Origin: Bacilli bacterium
Lineage (GTDB): Bacteria > Bacillota_I > Bacilli_A > RFN20 > CAG-826
Assembly (NCBI GenBank): GCA_017635465.1
Contig: JAGBLL010000114.1
Location: 1 to 35,710 of the forward strand
Length of the DNA stretch: 35,710 nt
Direction: 5' to 3'
The notes beneath the pieces were generated by a model. That model had not been told where the DNA came from, did no database searches, and was given only the letters and a program-made list of their open reading frames with translations. Numbering within the stretch: position 1 is the stretch's first letter; the number at the start of each line of letters is the position of its first letter. Positions 1 through 6,054 of this stretch are shown here, piece after piece. Made by a program: the position numbers and the translations under genes.

Positions 1-224
1 ATGGTGCAATCGTTAGTGCTTTTGAGCCACATTTAAGAAATTGGAAATGGGATAGATTACAATTACTCACAAGAGCGGTCTTATTAATGAGTTACGCTCA
101 TTTCTACTATGTAGAAAAGATTGATAAACGCATCGTTATTAATACCGCAGTGGAACTCGCTAAAAAATATATCGAAGATAAACAGGCCAAATTTATTAAT
201 GCAATTTTAGATGAGGTCTTATAA
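1..224 (+). CDS. nusB: Transcription antitermination protein NusB, C-terminal part (5' end outside window)
   Basis: An open frame enters at base 3 and stops with TAA at 222-224. The visible 73 residues contain RAVLLMSYAHF, then VINTAVELAKKYIEDKQAKF and a final ILDEVL, which is the typical last third of the all-helical NusB fold. NusB binds boxA RNA with NusE (S10) and promotes antitermination of rRNA transcription. The stop overlaps the xseA start (TAATG), so the two are translationally coupled. nusB followed by xseA-xseB is a common Bacillota order, which supports the call. The N-terminal RNA-binding half is not in the window. Confidence 0.85.
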   Translation, partial: GAIVSAFEPHLRNWKWDRLQLLTRAVLLMSYAHFYYVEKIDKRIVINTAVELAKKYIEDKQAKFINAILDEVL

Positions 225-1363
225 TGAACCAAGATCGTCCAGTCTTTACCGTTAGTGATATAAATCAATACATCAAAGCGGTCTTAAGTAATGATGAAAA
301 TTTAAAATTCATCTATGTCAAAGGTGAGATATCTAATTTTAAAATGGCTAGTAATGGTCATTTTTATTTTTCTTTAAAGGATGATAAATCATTAATTGGA
401 GCGATGATGTTTTCTAATTATGCTTCGAAAGCTAATTTCAAGCCAGAAAACGGTCAAGAAGTCGTGGTCTTTGGTTCGATTGATGCCTATGTTGGTAGAG
501 GCACCTATCAAATCATCGTCTATCAAATGGAAGAAGTGGGTGCTGGTCAACAGTTATTAGAACTCGAAAAGCTTAAAAAGAAACTTCTAGAAGAGGGTTT
601 GTTTGACGAATCTAGGAAAAGAAAGATAAATCTTTATCCTCATGCGATTGGTGTTATTACCGCGCCTAATAGTGCGGCTATTAAGGACATCTTGTTCAAT
701 ATCAAAAGAAGATATCCAATTGCCGATATCTATGTCTTTTATAGCGCGGTTCAAGGTGAAAATGCCCCTAAAGAATTATTAAAAGCATTTGAAATTGCTC
801 AAACTTATCCATTAGACACCTTACTTATTGGTCGAGGTGGTGGCGCTAGTGAGGATTTAAGCGCTTTTAACGATGAAAAACTAGTGAGAGCGATTGCTAA
901 TAGCAAAATGCCCGTTATCGCCTGTATCGGTCACGAAATCGATTCCACTTTAGTGGATTTTGTCGCCGATAAACGCGCAAGCACCCCAACAGGAGCGGCA
1001 GAATTAGCCACAATTGATCGTAGAGAAATCGAAGAAAAACTTTCATATTCCTTACAAGATATGGAAGAAAGCCTTAAGAATAGAATCCAAGGGATGAAAG
1101 ATGATCTATCTTCTTATAAAGAAGATTTAGATTTAGAGATTAGACAATTAGTTAGTCACTATAAGGAACTATTAGAGCATAAGAAAGCCACATTAGAGGC
1201 ACTTAATCCTGATAATGTCATCAATAGGGGATTCTCATTAACTATTGATGAAGAGGGTAAACCAATCACTGATATCAAAGATATCAAAAAAGGACAAAAG
1301 ATTAAAACTATCGTTAAAGATGGTGTGATAAGTAGTGAAGTCATTGAAACGGAGAAAAGATAG
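224..1363 (+). CDS. xseA: Exodeoxyribonuclease VII large subunit
   Basis: This is the catalytic subunit of exonuclease VII, a metal-independent single-strand DNA exonuclease that makes short oligonucleotides in repair. An N-terminal OB-fold (about residues 5-100; KGEISNFKMASNGHFYFSLK) is followed by the catalytic core with GRGGGASEDLSAFNDE near residue 205 and IGHEIDSTLVDFVADKRAS near 237. A coiled-coil part follows and a short C-terminal domain holds GFSLTIDEEGKPI. At 379 residues it is shorter than the usual 440-450, and the loss is in the C-terminal coiled coil. The ATG at 224 overlaps the nusB stop; GAGG at 213-216 inside nusB serves as ribosome binding site. The small subunit gene follows at once. 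Confidence 0.95.
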   Translation: MNQDRPVFTVSDINQYIKAVLSNDENLKFIYVKGEISNFKMASNGHFYFSLKDDKSLIGAMMFSNYASKANFKPENGQEVVVFGSIDAYVGRGTYQIIVYQMEEVGAGQQLLELEKLKKKLLEEGLFDESRKRKINLYPHAIGVITAPNSAAIKDILFNIKRRYPIADIYVFYSAVQGENAPKELLKAFEIAQTYPLDTLLIGRGGGASEDLSAFNDEKLVRAIANSKMPVIACIGHEIDSTLVDFVADKRASTPTGAAELATIDRREIEEKLSYSLQDMEESLKNRIQGMKDDLSSYKEDLDLEIRQLVSHYKELLEHKKATLEALNPDNVINRGFSLTIDEEGKPITDIKDIKKGQKIKTIVKDGVISSEVIETEKR

Positions 1364-1364
1364 T

Positions 1365-1559
1365 ATGGAAGAGAAACAATTAGACTTTGAAAAAGAGATG
1401 AAAAGATTAGATGAAATAGTCTCTAATATCTCAAGTGAAAAACTCCCATTAGATGAATGCTTAAAGCTTTATAAAGAGGGTCAAGAAATCATTAAAAGAT
1501 TAGAAAAAGCCCTTAAAGAAGCAGAAGAAAAAGTGGAAAAAGTCATTGAAACTAAATAA
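1365..1559 (+). CDS. xseB: Exodeoxyribonuclease VII small subunit
   Basis: A 64-residue helical protein that wraps around XseA and is needed for a stable, active exonuclease VII. DFEKEMKRLDEIVSNISSEK followed by LPLDECLKLYKEGQEI is the family pattern, and the tail is a short charged coiled coil. A longer reading frame opens upstream inside xseA, but the ATG at 1365 lies two bases after the xseA stop and has GGAG at 1351-1354, so this start is preferred. It is the last gene of the nusB-xseA-xseB operon. Confidence 0.93.
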   Translation: MEEKQLDFEKEMKRLDEIVSNISSEKLPLDECLKLYKEGQEIIKRLEKALKEAEEKVEKVIETK

Positions 1560-1564
1560 TTATT

Positions 1565-1661
1565 ACTAGTCTTTTATTAGTGATTATTTAGTAGTTATAA
1601 TACTTTGTATTAGAAATAATGTCCTGTTTAAGCAGGATTTTATTTTTTAAATAAGACTAGT
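1565..1661. repeat. Inverted repeat around the xseB-dinB gap
   Basis: ACTAGTCTT (1565-1573) and AAGACTAGT (1653-1661) are perfect 9-base inverted copies, 79 bases apart, and enclose the xseB terminator. The right copy touches the putative -35 box of dinB. A TATAAT (1596-1601) also lies between them. It may be an operator pair, an outer RNA stem or chance in A+T-rich DNA; the sequence alone does not decide. Confidence 0.4.
1622..1646 (+). terminator. Rho-independent terminator of the nusB-xseA-xseB operon
   Basis: TCCTG (1622-1626) pairs with CAGGA (1633-1637) around a six-base loop, with a U-rich run (TTTTATTTTTT) directly after it. It lies 63 bases after the xseB stop. Confidence 0.75.
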
Positions 1662-1687
1662 TAACATAATCAATATGCGCGTATAAT
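1661..1687 (+). promoter_or_regulatory. Promoter of dinB-xerD-deoB, likely leaderless
   Basis: TTAACA (1661-1666) and TATAAT (1682-1687) are separated by 15 bases, slightly short. The ATG of dinB begins at 1694, only six bases after the -10 box, so transcription should start at or next to the A of the ATG. There is no AGGAGG-like sequence between the box and the start. No LexA/SOS-type palindrome is seen. Confidence 0.6.
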
Positions 1688-1693
1688 GTAGGT

Positions 1694-2881
1694 ATGTCTA
1701 AGGTTATCGTTCACATAGATCTCAATGCTTTCTTTGCGAGATGCGAGGAAATCAAAGACCCATCTTTAGAAAATAAACCAGTGGCCATTGGTCATGATGG
1801 TAGAGGGGGCATTGTTTCAACTTGCTCATATGCGGCGCGTAAATATGGTGTTTCTAGTGCCATGCCAATGTTTAAGGCTAAGCAACTTTGCCCAAAGCTT
1901 ATTATCATTCCTGGGGACTATCATTTCTATTCTTCAATGAGTCATAAGTTTTTTAACTTTATTAGAAGATACACAAAACTCGTCGAACCAGCATCCGTGG
2001 ATGAATGTTTCGCGGACTTCACTGAAGTCATTAAAAAAGAAAAAGACGCTGTTTCTTTCTTTAGAAAGTTACAAGATGATTTATTTAAAGAAACAGGTTT
2101 AAAATGCTCCATTGGTGTTTCCACAACTAGATTCTTAGCCAAGATGGCAAGCGATTATCAAAAACCAATGGGTTTAACGATTATTCATAAAAGAGATATT
2201 GATAAAATCTTATTCCCTTTAAAAGTGGAATCAATGTTCGGCGTGGGTAAAAAGACCGCGCCTAGACTTAAAAGCATTGGCATTAAAACTATTGGAGATT
2301 TATATAACAAATTAGAAAAAGAAGACGATGATATTAAAAATATTCTTGGTAAGTCTTACTACACTCTAAAAGAGTGGCTAGAAGGTAAAGGCTCTGATGA
2401 GATTGAACTAGAGAAGTGGGACCCTAAATCAATTGGTAATTCAGAAACTCTTCCATATGACACAGATAACGCTGTTGAAATTAAAAAACATTTCATGTCA
2501 TTAGCCAAAGAAGTCTCAGAAAGAGCCAAAAGAGAAGATAAACTCGGTCACACAATTCAAATCGTGGTCAAAGACCATACTTTTAAATCGTTTAATAAAT
2601 CGATTACTTTTTCTAATCCGACGAATGAATGGCAAGCAATCTATGATCACGCCTGTAATCTCTATGATAAATATTTCACAAAGATTGTCCTTAGACTCGT
2701 CGGTATTACTTTACAAAATCTCATCGATTATCAAGATATCGCTGTGCAAATGAGCTTATTCGACTACACAAAGCACGAAGAAGAAAGCAAAACTAAATTA
2801 CTCATCAATGAGTTGAATCGTTCCTTAAAGAAGCCATTATTAAAAAGAGCAAGTGAGGTGAAGAAGAATGGAAATCGTTGA
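1694..2881 (+). CDS. dinB: Y-family DNA polymerase (DNA polymerase IV type)
   Basis: An error-prone translesion DNA polymerase of 395 residues. The N-terminal palm motif IVHIDLNAFFARCEE carries the first metal aspartate. SVDECFADFTE near residue 102 gives the Asp-Glu pair, and CSIGVSTTRFLAKMASDYQKP is the Y-family signature block. A helix-hairpin-helix thumb follows (FGVGKKTAPRLKSIGIKTIG), then the little-finger domain. Residues 352-356 read QMSLF, a good match to the sliding-clamp binding pentapeptide expected at a DinB C-terminus. The start has no ribosome binding site and lies six bases after a -10 box. The 3' end overlaps xerD by 14 bases. UmuC- or ImuB-like activity cannot be excluded. 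Confidence 0.9.
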   Translation: MSKVIVHIDLNAFFARCEEIKDPSLENKPVAIGHDGRGGIVSTCSYAARKYGVSSAMPMFKAKQLCPKLIIIPGDYHFYSSMSHKFFNFIRRYTKLVEPASVDECFADFTEVIKKEKDAVSFFRKLQDDLFKETGLKCSIGVSTTRFLAKMASDYQKPMGLTIIHKRDIDKILFPLKVESMFGVGKKTAPRLKSIGIKTIGDLYNKLEKEDDDIKNILGKSYYTLKEWLEGKGSDEIELEKWDPKSIGNSETLPYDTDNAVEIKKHFMSLAKEVSERAKREDKLGHTIQIVVKDHTFKSFNKSITFSNPTNEWQAIYDHACNLYDKYFTKIVLRLVGITLQNLIDYQDIAVQMSLFDYTKHEEESKTKLLINELNRSLKKPLLKRASEVKKNGNR

Positions 2882-3743
2882 CGCTATTGACATGTTTCAT
2901 CAATACATTCTCGTAGAGAAAGGTCTTTCTCCTCAAACATGGATATCTTATTTAGAAGACTTACAAGCTTTCTTTGATTATTTTAGTGATAAGAAAGACA
3001 CTAGTGATTTATTAGAAACAGACTTATATGAATTCTTAAAATATGAATTATCTTTAGGTAAATCTGTTTCAACCGCGTTAAGAAGACTATCTTCCACACG
3101 TGGTTTTTATCTCTTTTTGAAGAAAGATGGCTATTATACAGGCAACATTCCTGATATTGAAACACCTAAAAAGCCTAAACATTTACCAAACTGTTTAAGC
3201 GAAGAAGAAATTGATCGCTTATTAGAAGTACCAGATTTAGAATCTCCTTCCGGTATCAGAGATCGGGCAATGCTTGAAACAATGTATGCCTCAGGATTAA
3301 GAGTGAGTGAACTTCTTAATCTTAAATGTAGACAAATAAACTTAAATAAGTGTATCATTACTGTCTTTGGCAAAGGCGCTAAAGAGAGGAAAGTTCCCAT
3401 CGCTGAATATGCCGTTGAATATATTAATAAATATATAAAAGAGGTCAGAAACAAAAGCGAACATAAGAAAAGCGAATATCTATTTTTGAATAGAAGTGGG
3501 AAACCTATTAGTCGTGTATATTTCTTTAAACAAGTGAGAAAATATGCTGAACTAGCGGGTATTGATATGGTCATTTCCCCTCATACCTTAAGGCATAGCT
3601 TTGCGACACATTTATTAAATCGAGGTGCGCAGTTAAGAATGGTGCAGGGTATGTTAGGACACACAAATATCGCCACCACGCAAATATATACGCATGTTTC
3701 TAGCGAGAAACTTAAATCAGATTATGATAAAATTATGAAGTGA
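2868..3743 (+). CDS. xerD: Site-specific tyrosine recombinase XerD-like
   Basis: A 291-residue tyrosine recombinase. The N-terminal SAM-like core-binding domain (about 1-100) is followed by the catalytic domain with the full active-site set: R145 (SGLRVSELLNLK), K169 (FGKGAKERKVPI), H239 and R242 (HTLRHSFATH), H265 (LGHTNIATT) and the nucleophile Y274 (IYTHV). Length and sequence fit chromosomal XerC/XerD rather than a phage integrase. With a partner it resolves chromosome dimers at dif; a dif-like site lies 2 kb downstream. GAGGTGAAGAAG before the ATG is its ribosome binding site, inside dinB. It may be the XerC of the pair. The second recombinase is not in this window. Confidence 0.9.
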   Translation: MEIVDAIDMFHQYILVEKGLSPQTWISYLEDLQAFFDYFSDKKDTSDLLETDLYEFLKYELSLGKSVSTALRRLSSTRGFYLFLKKDGYYTGNIPDIETPKKPKHLPNCLSEEEIDRLLEVPDLESPSGIRDRAMLETMYASGLRVSELLNLKCRQINLNKCIITVFGKGAKERKVPIAEYAVEYINKYIKEVRNKSEHKKSEYLFLNRSGKPISRVYFFKQVRKYAELAGIDMVISPHTLRHSFATHLLNRGAQLRMVQGMLGHTNIATTQIYTHVSSEKLKSDYDKIMK

Positions 3744-3753
3744 GGTCAAAAAA

Positions 3754-4956
3754 ATGAGTAATTATAAGTACAAAAGAATATTTGTTATCGTTGCCGATTC
3801 TATGGGTAGTGGTTATATGAAAGACGCTGATAGATTTGGCGATAAAGGTTCAAACACTTTATTACATATCGGTGAAAAGATGCCAAATGGATTAAATGTC
3901 CCAACTCTTAATAAATTAGGACTAGGGGATTTAGATCCAATCAAAGGCACTTCTAAAGTTAACCATCCTCAATCATATATTTGTAAAGCTAACGAAGTTA
4001 GTAATGGCAAAGACACGATGACTGGTCACTGGGAAATCATGGGTATTAACACCCAAGTTCCTTTTAAAACATTTACCGATACTGGCTTTCCAAAAGAATT
4101 AATTGATGAATTAGAAGCTAAAACCGGTCATAAAGTTATCGGTAACAAGGCCGCGAGTGGCACAGAAATACTCGTAGAGCTTGGAGAAGAGCAATGCAGG
4201 GATAATTCCTTAATCGTCTATACTTCAAGCGATAGCGTCCTTCAAATCGCCGCTCATGAAGAAGTGACAGGTCTTGAAGAATTATATCGATGCTGTGAAA
4301 TTGCTAGAGAAATCTGTATGAAACCAGAATGGATGGTGGGAAGAGTCATTGCTAGACCATATGTTGGTACAGATAAAACAAACTTTAAGCGTGTTACTGG
4401 TCATAGACATGACTTAGCCTTAAAGCCAAGCGCTCCAACAGTGATGAATATCTTACAAGATAACGGCTTCATGACAAGCTGTGTTGGTAAGATTGGTGAT
4501 ATCTTTGATATGTATGGCGTAGTAAAGACACAAAAAACCGTCTCAAATGAAGATGGCATGGATAAAACCATTGAAGAAGCTAAATCTCATGATTTCACAG
4601 GTTTATGCTTTGTCAACTTAGTGGAATTCGATAGTGAATATGGCCATAGAAGAAATCCAATTGGCTATGGTGAATGCATTGAACGCTTCGATAAGCGTGT
4701 AAATGAACTCATTCCATATCTTAAAGATGATGACCTTTTAATCATTACCGCGGATCATGGTAATGACCCAACTTGGACTGGAACAGACCACACAAGAGAA
4801 AAAATACCTCTTATTATTTATAACAAAAAACTTGATGGTGGAACCTATTTAAGTGAAAGAACAAGCTTTGGCGATATTGGCGCAACAATTTTACATAACT
4901 TTAATATCAAAAAGCCTGATTACATCTTAGGAACTCCAATCAAAGAATTGTTCTAA
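3754..4956 (+). CDS. deoB: Phosphopentomutase
   Basis: DeoB interconverts ribose or deoxyribose 1-phosphate and 5-phosphate and links nucleoside breakdown to the pentose phosphate pathway. It belongs to the alkaline-phosphatase superfamily: a metal Asp lies in FVIVADSMGSGYMKDAD at the N-terminus, the phospho-acceptor Thr in NGKDTMTGHWEIMG, and metal ligands in ITADHGNDPTWTGTDHTREK near the C-terminus. The 400-residue length is typical. It starts 10 bases after xerD behind TGAGGTC and is probably in the dinB-xerD operon. An ATTGTT/AACAAT repeat at its 3' end lacks a U-tract, so termination here is uncertain. Confidence 0.96.
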   Translation: MSNYKYKRIFVIVADSMGSGYMKDADRFGDKGSNTLLHIGEKMPNGLNVPTLNKLGLGDLDPIKGTSKVNHPQSYICKANEVSNGKDTMTGHWEIMGINTQVPFKTFTDTGFPKELIDELEAKTGHKVIGNKAASGTEILVELGEEQCRDNSLIVYTSSDSVLQIAAHEEVTGLEELYRCCEIAREICMKPEWMVGRVIARPYVGTDKTNFKRVTGHRHDLALKPSAPTVMNILQDNGFMTSCVGKIGDIFDMYGVVKTQKTVSNEDGMDKTIEEAKSHDFTGLCFVNLVEFDSEYGHRRNPIGYGECIERFDKRVNELIPYLKDDDLLIITADHGNDPTWTGTDHTREKIPLIIYNKKLDGGTYLSERTSFGDIGATILHNFNIKKPDYILGTPIKELF

Positions 4957-4980
4957 AAAACAATAATATTCAAAAAAACC

Positions 4981-5057
4981 ATGTGCATCTAAGGTGCATA
5001 TGACTTTAGATTGCCTCCAAACGGTACTAGAGTTTTTAACCGTTCGGAAAGGAGGCA
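4981..5057 (+). promoter_or_regulatory. Structured leader that sequesters the ribosome binding site of the PemK-like gene
   Basis: TGCCTCC (5012-5018) is complementary to GGAGGCA (5051-5057), which contains the ribosome binding site of the next gene. An inner arm AACGGT (5020-5025) pairs with ACCGTT (5039-5044). Upstream, ATGTGCA (4981-4987) can pair with TGCATAT (4995-5001), or alternatively GCATCTAA (4985-4992) with TTAGAT-TGC (5006-5014). The second option excludes the first and takes bases 5012-5014 from the hairpin that hides the ribosome binding site. This is a plausible switch, but no known riboswitch family was recognised. The same inverted repeat could be an operator. Confidence 0.55.
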
Positions 5058-5061
5058 GAAT

Positions 5062-5673
5062 ATGAAATCAAAATCTGAACAAAATTATATTGTTACGAAA
5101 GTAGCAATAACTTGTAATGCTGATTTAATCTTAGGCGAAGAAGACGCTGAAAAGATTAAAAAAGCATTATCCGTGGATGATGTAGACGAAAGACTATATT
5201 TTTTCCACAAGTATTTTGACGTACGTTGTGACGTCAGAGCAGGCGATGTCTATTTGACACAATTCCAAAATAGCATCGGCACAGAGCTAAGCGGCGATCA
5301 TTTTGCTGTTGCAATAATCAATTCAACAAAGAAAAACCGCAACGTTATGATCATTCCGCTTACGTCCGCAAAAGAAGGCAAGCATAAGAATCCGAGGAAC
5401 AGTGTCTTTCTCGGAACGATTCCTGGCATCAACAATGGCAAAGAATCAATCGCGTTGATTAACCAAGTTCAAAGCGTTGACAAAAAGCGTTTCCTTAAAC
5501 TTGATGAGATGTATGAGATATTGCGCTTAGCAACAGAGAATTCATACGAAAGAAACAGCCTAATCTGTGAAATCAACAAAGTTCATTATAGGTTAACACG
5601 CAAACAATACAATGAGCTTTGCAAATGTTGCCAGGAATACATGCAGCACAACGGACTATATTCGGAAAAATAA
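5062..5673 (+). CDS. Solitary PemK/MazF-like protein (type II toxin fold)
   Basis: A 203-residue protein whose middle matches the MazF/PemK endoribonuclease fold: AGDVYLTQFQNSIGTELSGD (about 60-79), VMIIPLTS (95-102) and ALINQVQSVDKKRFLK (131-146). Compared with short MazF toxins it has an extra N-terminal domain of about 58 residues and a helical C-terminal tail. The RP step usual after the GxE turn is HF here (H80), so RNase activity is uncertain, while the Thr of PLTS is kept. The ATG at 5062 has a strong AAAGGAGG; an upstream TTG in frame lies inside the leader hairpin. No antitoxin gene is visible on either side. Codon use (CGC, CGT, GCA, TTG) differs from its neighbours, which suggests an acquired gene. 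Confidence 0.7.
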   Translation: MKSKSEQNYIVTKVAITCNADLILGEEDAEKIKKALSVDDVDERLYFFHKYFDVRCDVRAGDVYLTQFQNSIGTELSGDHFAVAIINSTKKNRNVMIIPLTSAKEGKHKNPRNSVFLGTIPGINNGKESIALINQVQSVDKKRFLKLDEMYEILRLATENSYERNSLICEINKVHYRLTRKQYNELCKCCQEYMQHNGLYSEK

Positions 5674-5718
5674 AAATTAGTAGATTTCTAGTAGTTTAGA
5701 AATCCACACATTTTCCGA
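5662..5718 (+). other. RNA hairpin spanning the stop codon of the PemK-like gene
   Basis: TCGGAAAA (5662-5669) pairs with TTTTCCGA (5711-5718), and inside it GATTTCTA (5683-5690) pairs perfectly with TAGAAATC (5697-5704) over a six-base loop. The stop codon (5671-5673) lies within this structure. No U-tract follows directly, so it is not a simple terminator; a second hairpin after it is. Confidence 0.5.
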
Positions 5719-5721
5719 GTA

Positions 5722-5780
5722 AAAAGACTGGTAAAATTAGTGAATAATCAAAAGCACTAACAAATCAGTCTTTTATTTTA
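5722..5780 (+). terminator. Terminator after the PemK-like gene (long-armed hairpin)
   Basis: AAAAGACTG (5722-5730) pairs with CAGTCTTTT (5766-5774); an inner TTAGTG (5737-5742) pairs with CACTAA (5755-5760). The right arm continues into TTTTATTTTA. It closes the + strand gene block just before the candidate dif site. Confidence 0.65.
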
Positions 5781-5811
5781 CTTTAGTAATATCTTAATTT
5801 TTAATATGTAA

Positions 5812-5839
5812 AGTTAACATAATGACAATTATGCGAAGT
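5812..5839 (-). other. dif: Candidate dif site (XerC/XerD chromosome-dimer resolution site)
   Basis: Read on +, the left arm is AGTTAACATAA, the six-base centre TGACAA and the right arm TTATGCGAAGT. Read on -, this is a XerC-type arm ACTTCGCATAA and a XerD-type arm TTATGTTAACT. From memory of the Bacillus subtilis dif, the XerD arm matches 10 of 11 positions and the XerC arm 8 of 11; the match to the E. coli dif arms is similar. The 11-6-11 layout is exact. It lies between facing terminators at the place where gene orientation switches from + to -, as expected at a replication terminus, and 2 kb from xerD. Confidence 0.75.
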
Positions 5840-5918
5840 TCGTGTATTTGTGAAATTTGGTGTGGATTGTGTGGAAAAGTCCACTTATACACATCTGACT
5901 CCACTCTGGTCTATTCAT
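5829..5918 (-). CDS. Possible 29-residue small protein overlapping dif
   Basis: ATG at 5918 is preceded by TGAGGAG with 8 bases between, a textbook ribosome binding site. The frame (MNRPEWSQMCISG then LFHTIHTKFHKYTNFA) stops with TAA inside the candidate dif site. A possible promoter lies upstream on - (TATGAT at 5970-5975 with a TG extension). No family was recognised. The frame runs over the DnaA-box-like repeats, so it may be accidental. Confidence 0.22.
   Translation of the reverse strand: MNRPEWSQMCISGLFHTIHTKFHKYTNFA
5861..5893. promoter_or_regulatory. Cluster of DnaA-box-like 9-mers beside dif
   Basis: TTATACACA (5885-5893) fits the TTATNCACA DnaA box on +. TGTGGAAAA (5870-5878) and TGTGGATTG (5861-5869) are reverse-strand boxes with one and two mismatches to TGTGGATAA. 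The last two are directly adjacent. GTGGA-AAAG-TCCAC (5871-5884) also forms a short palindrome, and TTTGGTG/CACCAAA flank the whole block. Binding by DnaA is inference. Confidence 0.35.
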
Positions 5919-5996
5919 CACCAAAACTCCTCAAATTTTAATTGCCTATTTTTTGGCTTTTTTCTTAAAATCATAACAAATGTGTGTTAATGACAG

Positions 5997-6027
5997 CAAT
6001 AAAAAATGGTCAGTTAATACTGGCCAT
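5997..6027 (-). terminator. Terminator of the yqeG-yqeH-yhbY-nadD operon
   Basis: On -, ATGGCCAGT pairs with ACTGACCAT (one G-U pair) around ATTA and runs into TTTTTTATTG. In + coordinates the arms are 6019-6027 and 6006-6014. It lies 28 bases after the stop of the fused NadD-YqeK gene and faces the terminator at 5722-5780. The stretch 5840-5996 between them holds only the small elements listed separately. Confidence 0.85.
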
Positions 6028-6054
6028 AATTCATTCAATTTTGAGTGGTAATTT

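Noticed and set aside
1661-1693. LexA/SOS box for dinB
   Set aside because: No GAAC-N4-GTTC-like palindrome is present in the promoter.
5787-5814. Alternative dif alignment on + ending in ATATGTAAAGT
   Set aside because: The XerD-like arm matches fairly well, but the matching XerC arm has only about 3 of 11 positions. The element at 5812-5839 is far better.
5856-5925. Replication origin suggested by DnaA-box-like 9-mers and nearby gyrase-type genes
   Set aside because: The topoisomerase genes are parE-parC and not gyrB-gyrA, genes converge here rather than diverge, dnaA and dnaN are absent, and a dif-like site is present. A terminus fits better.
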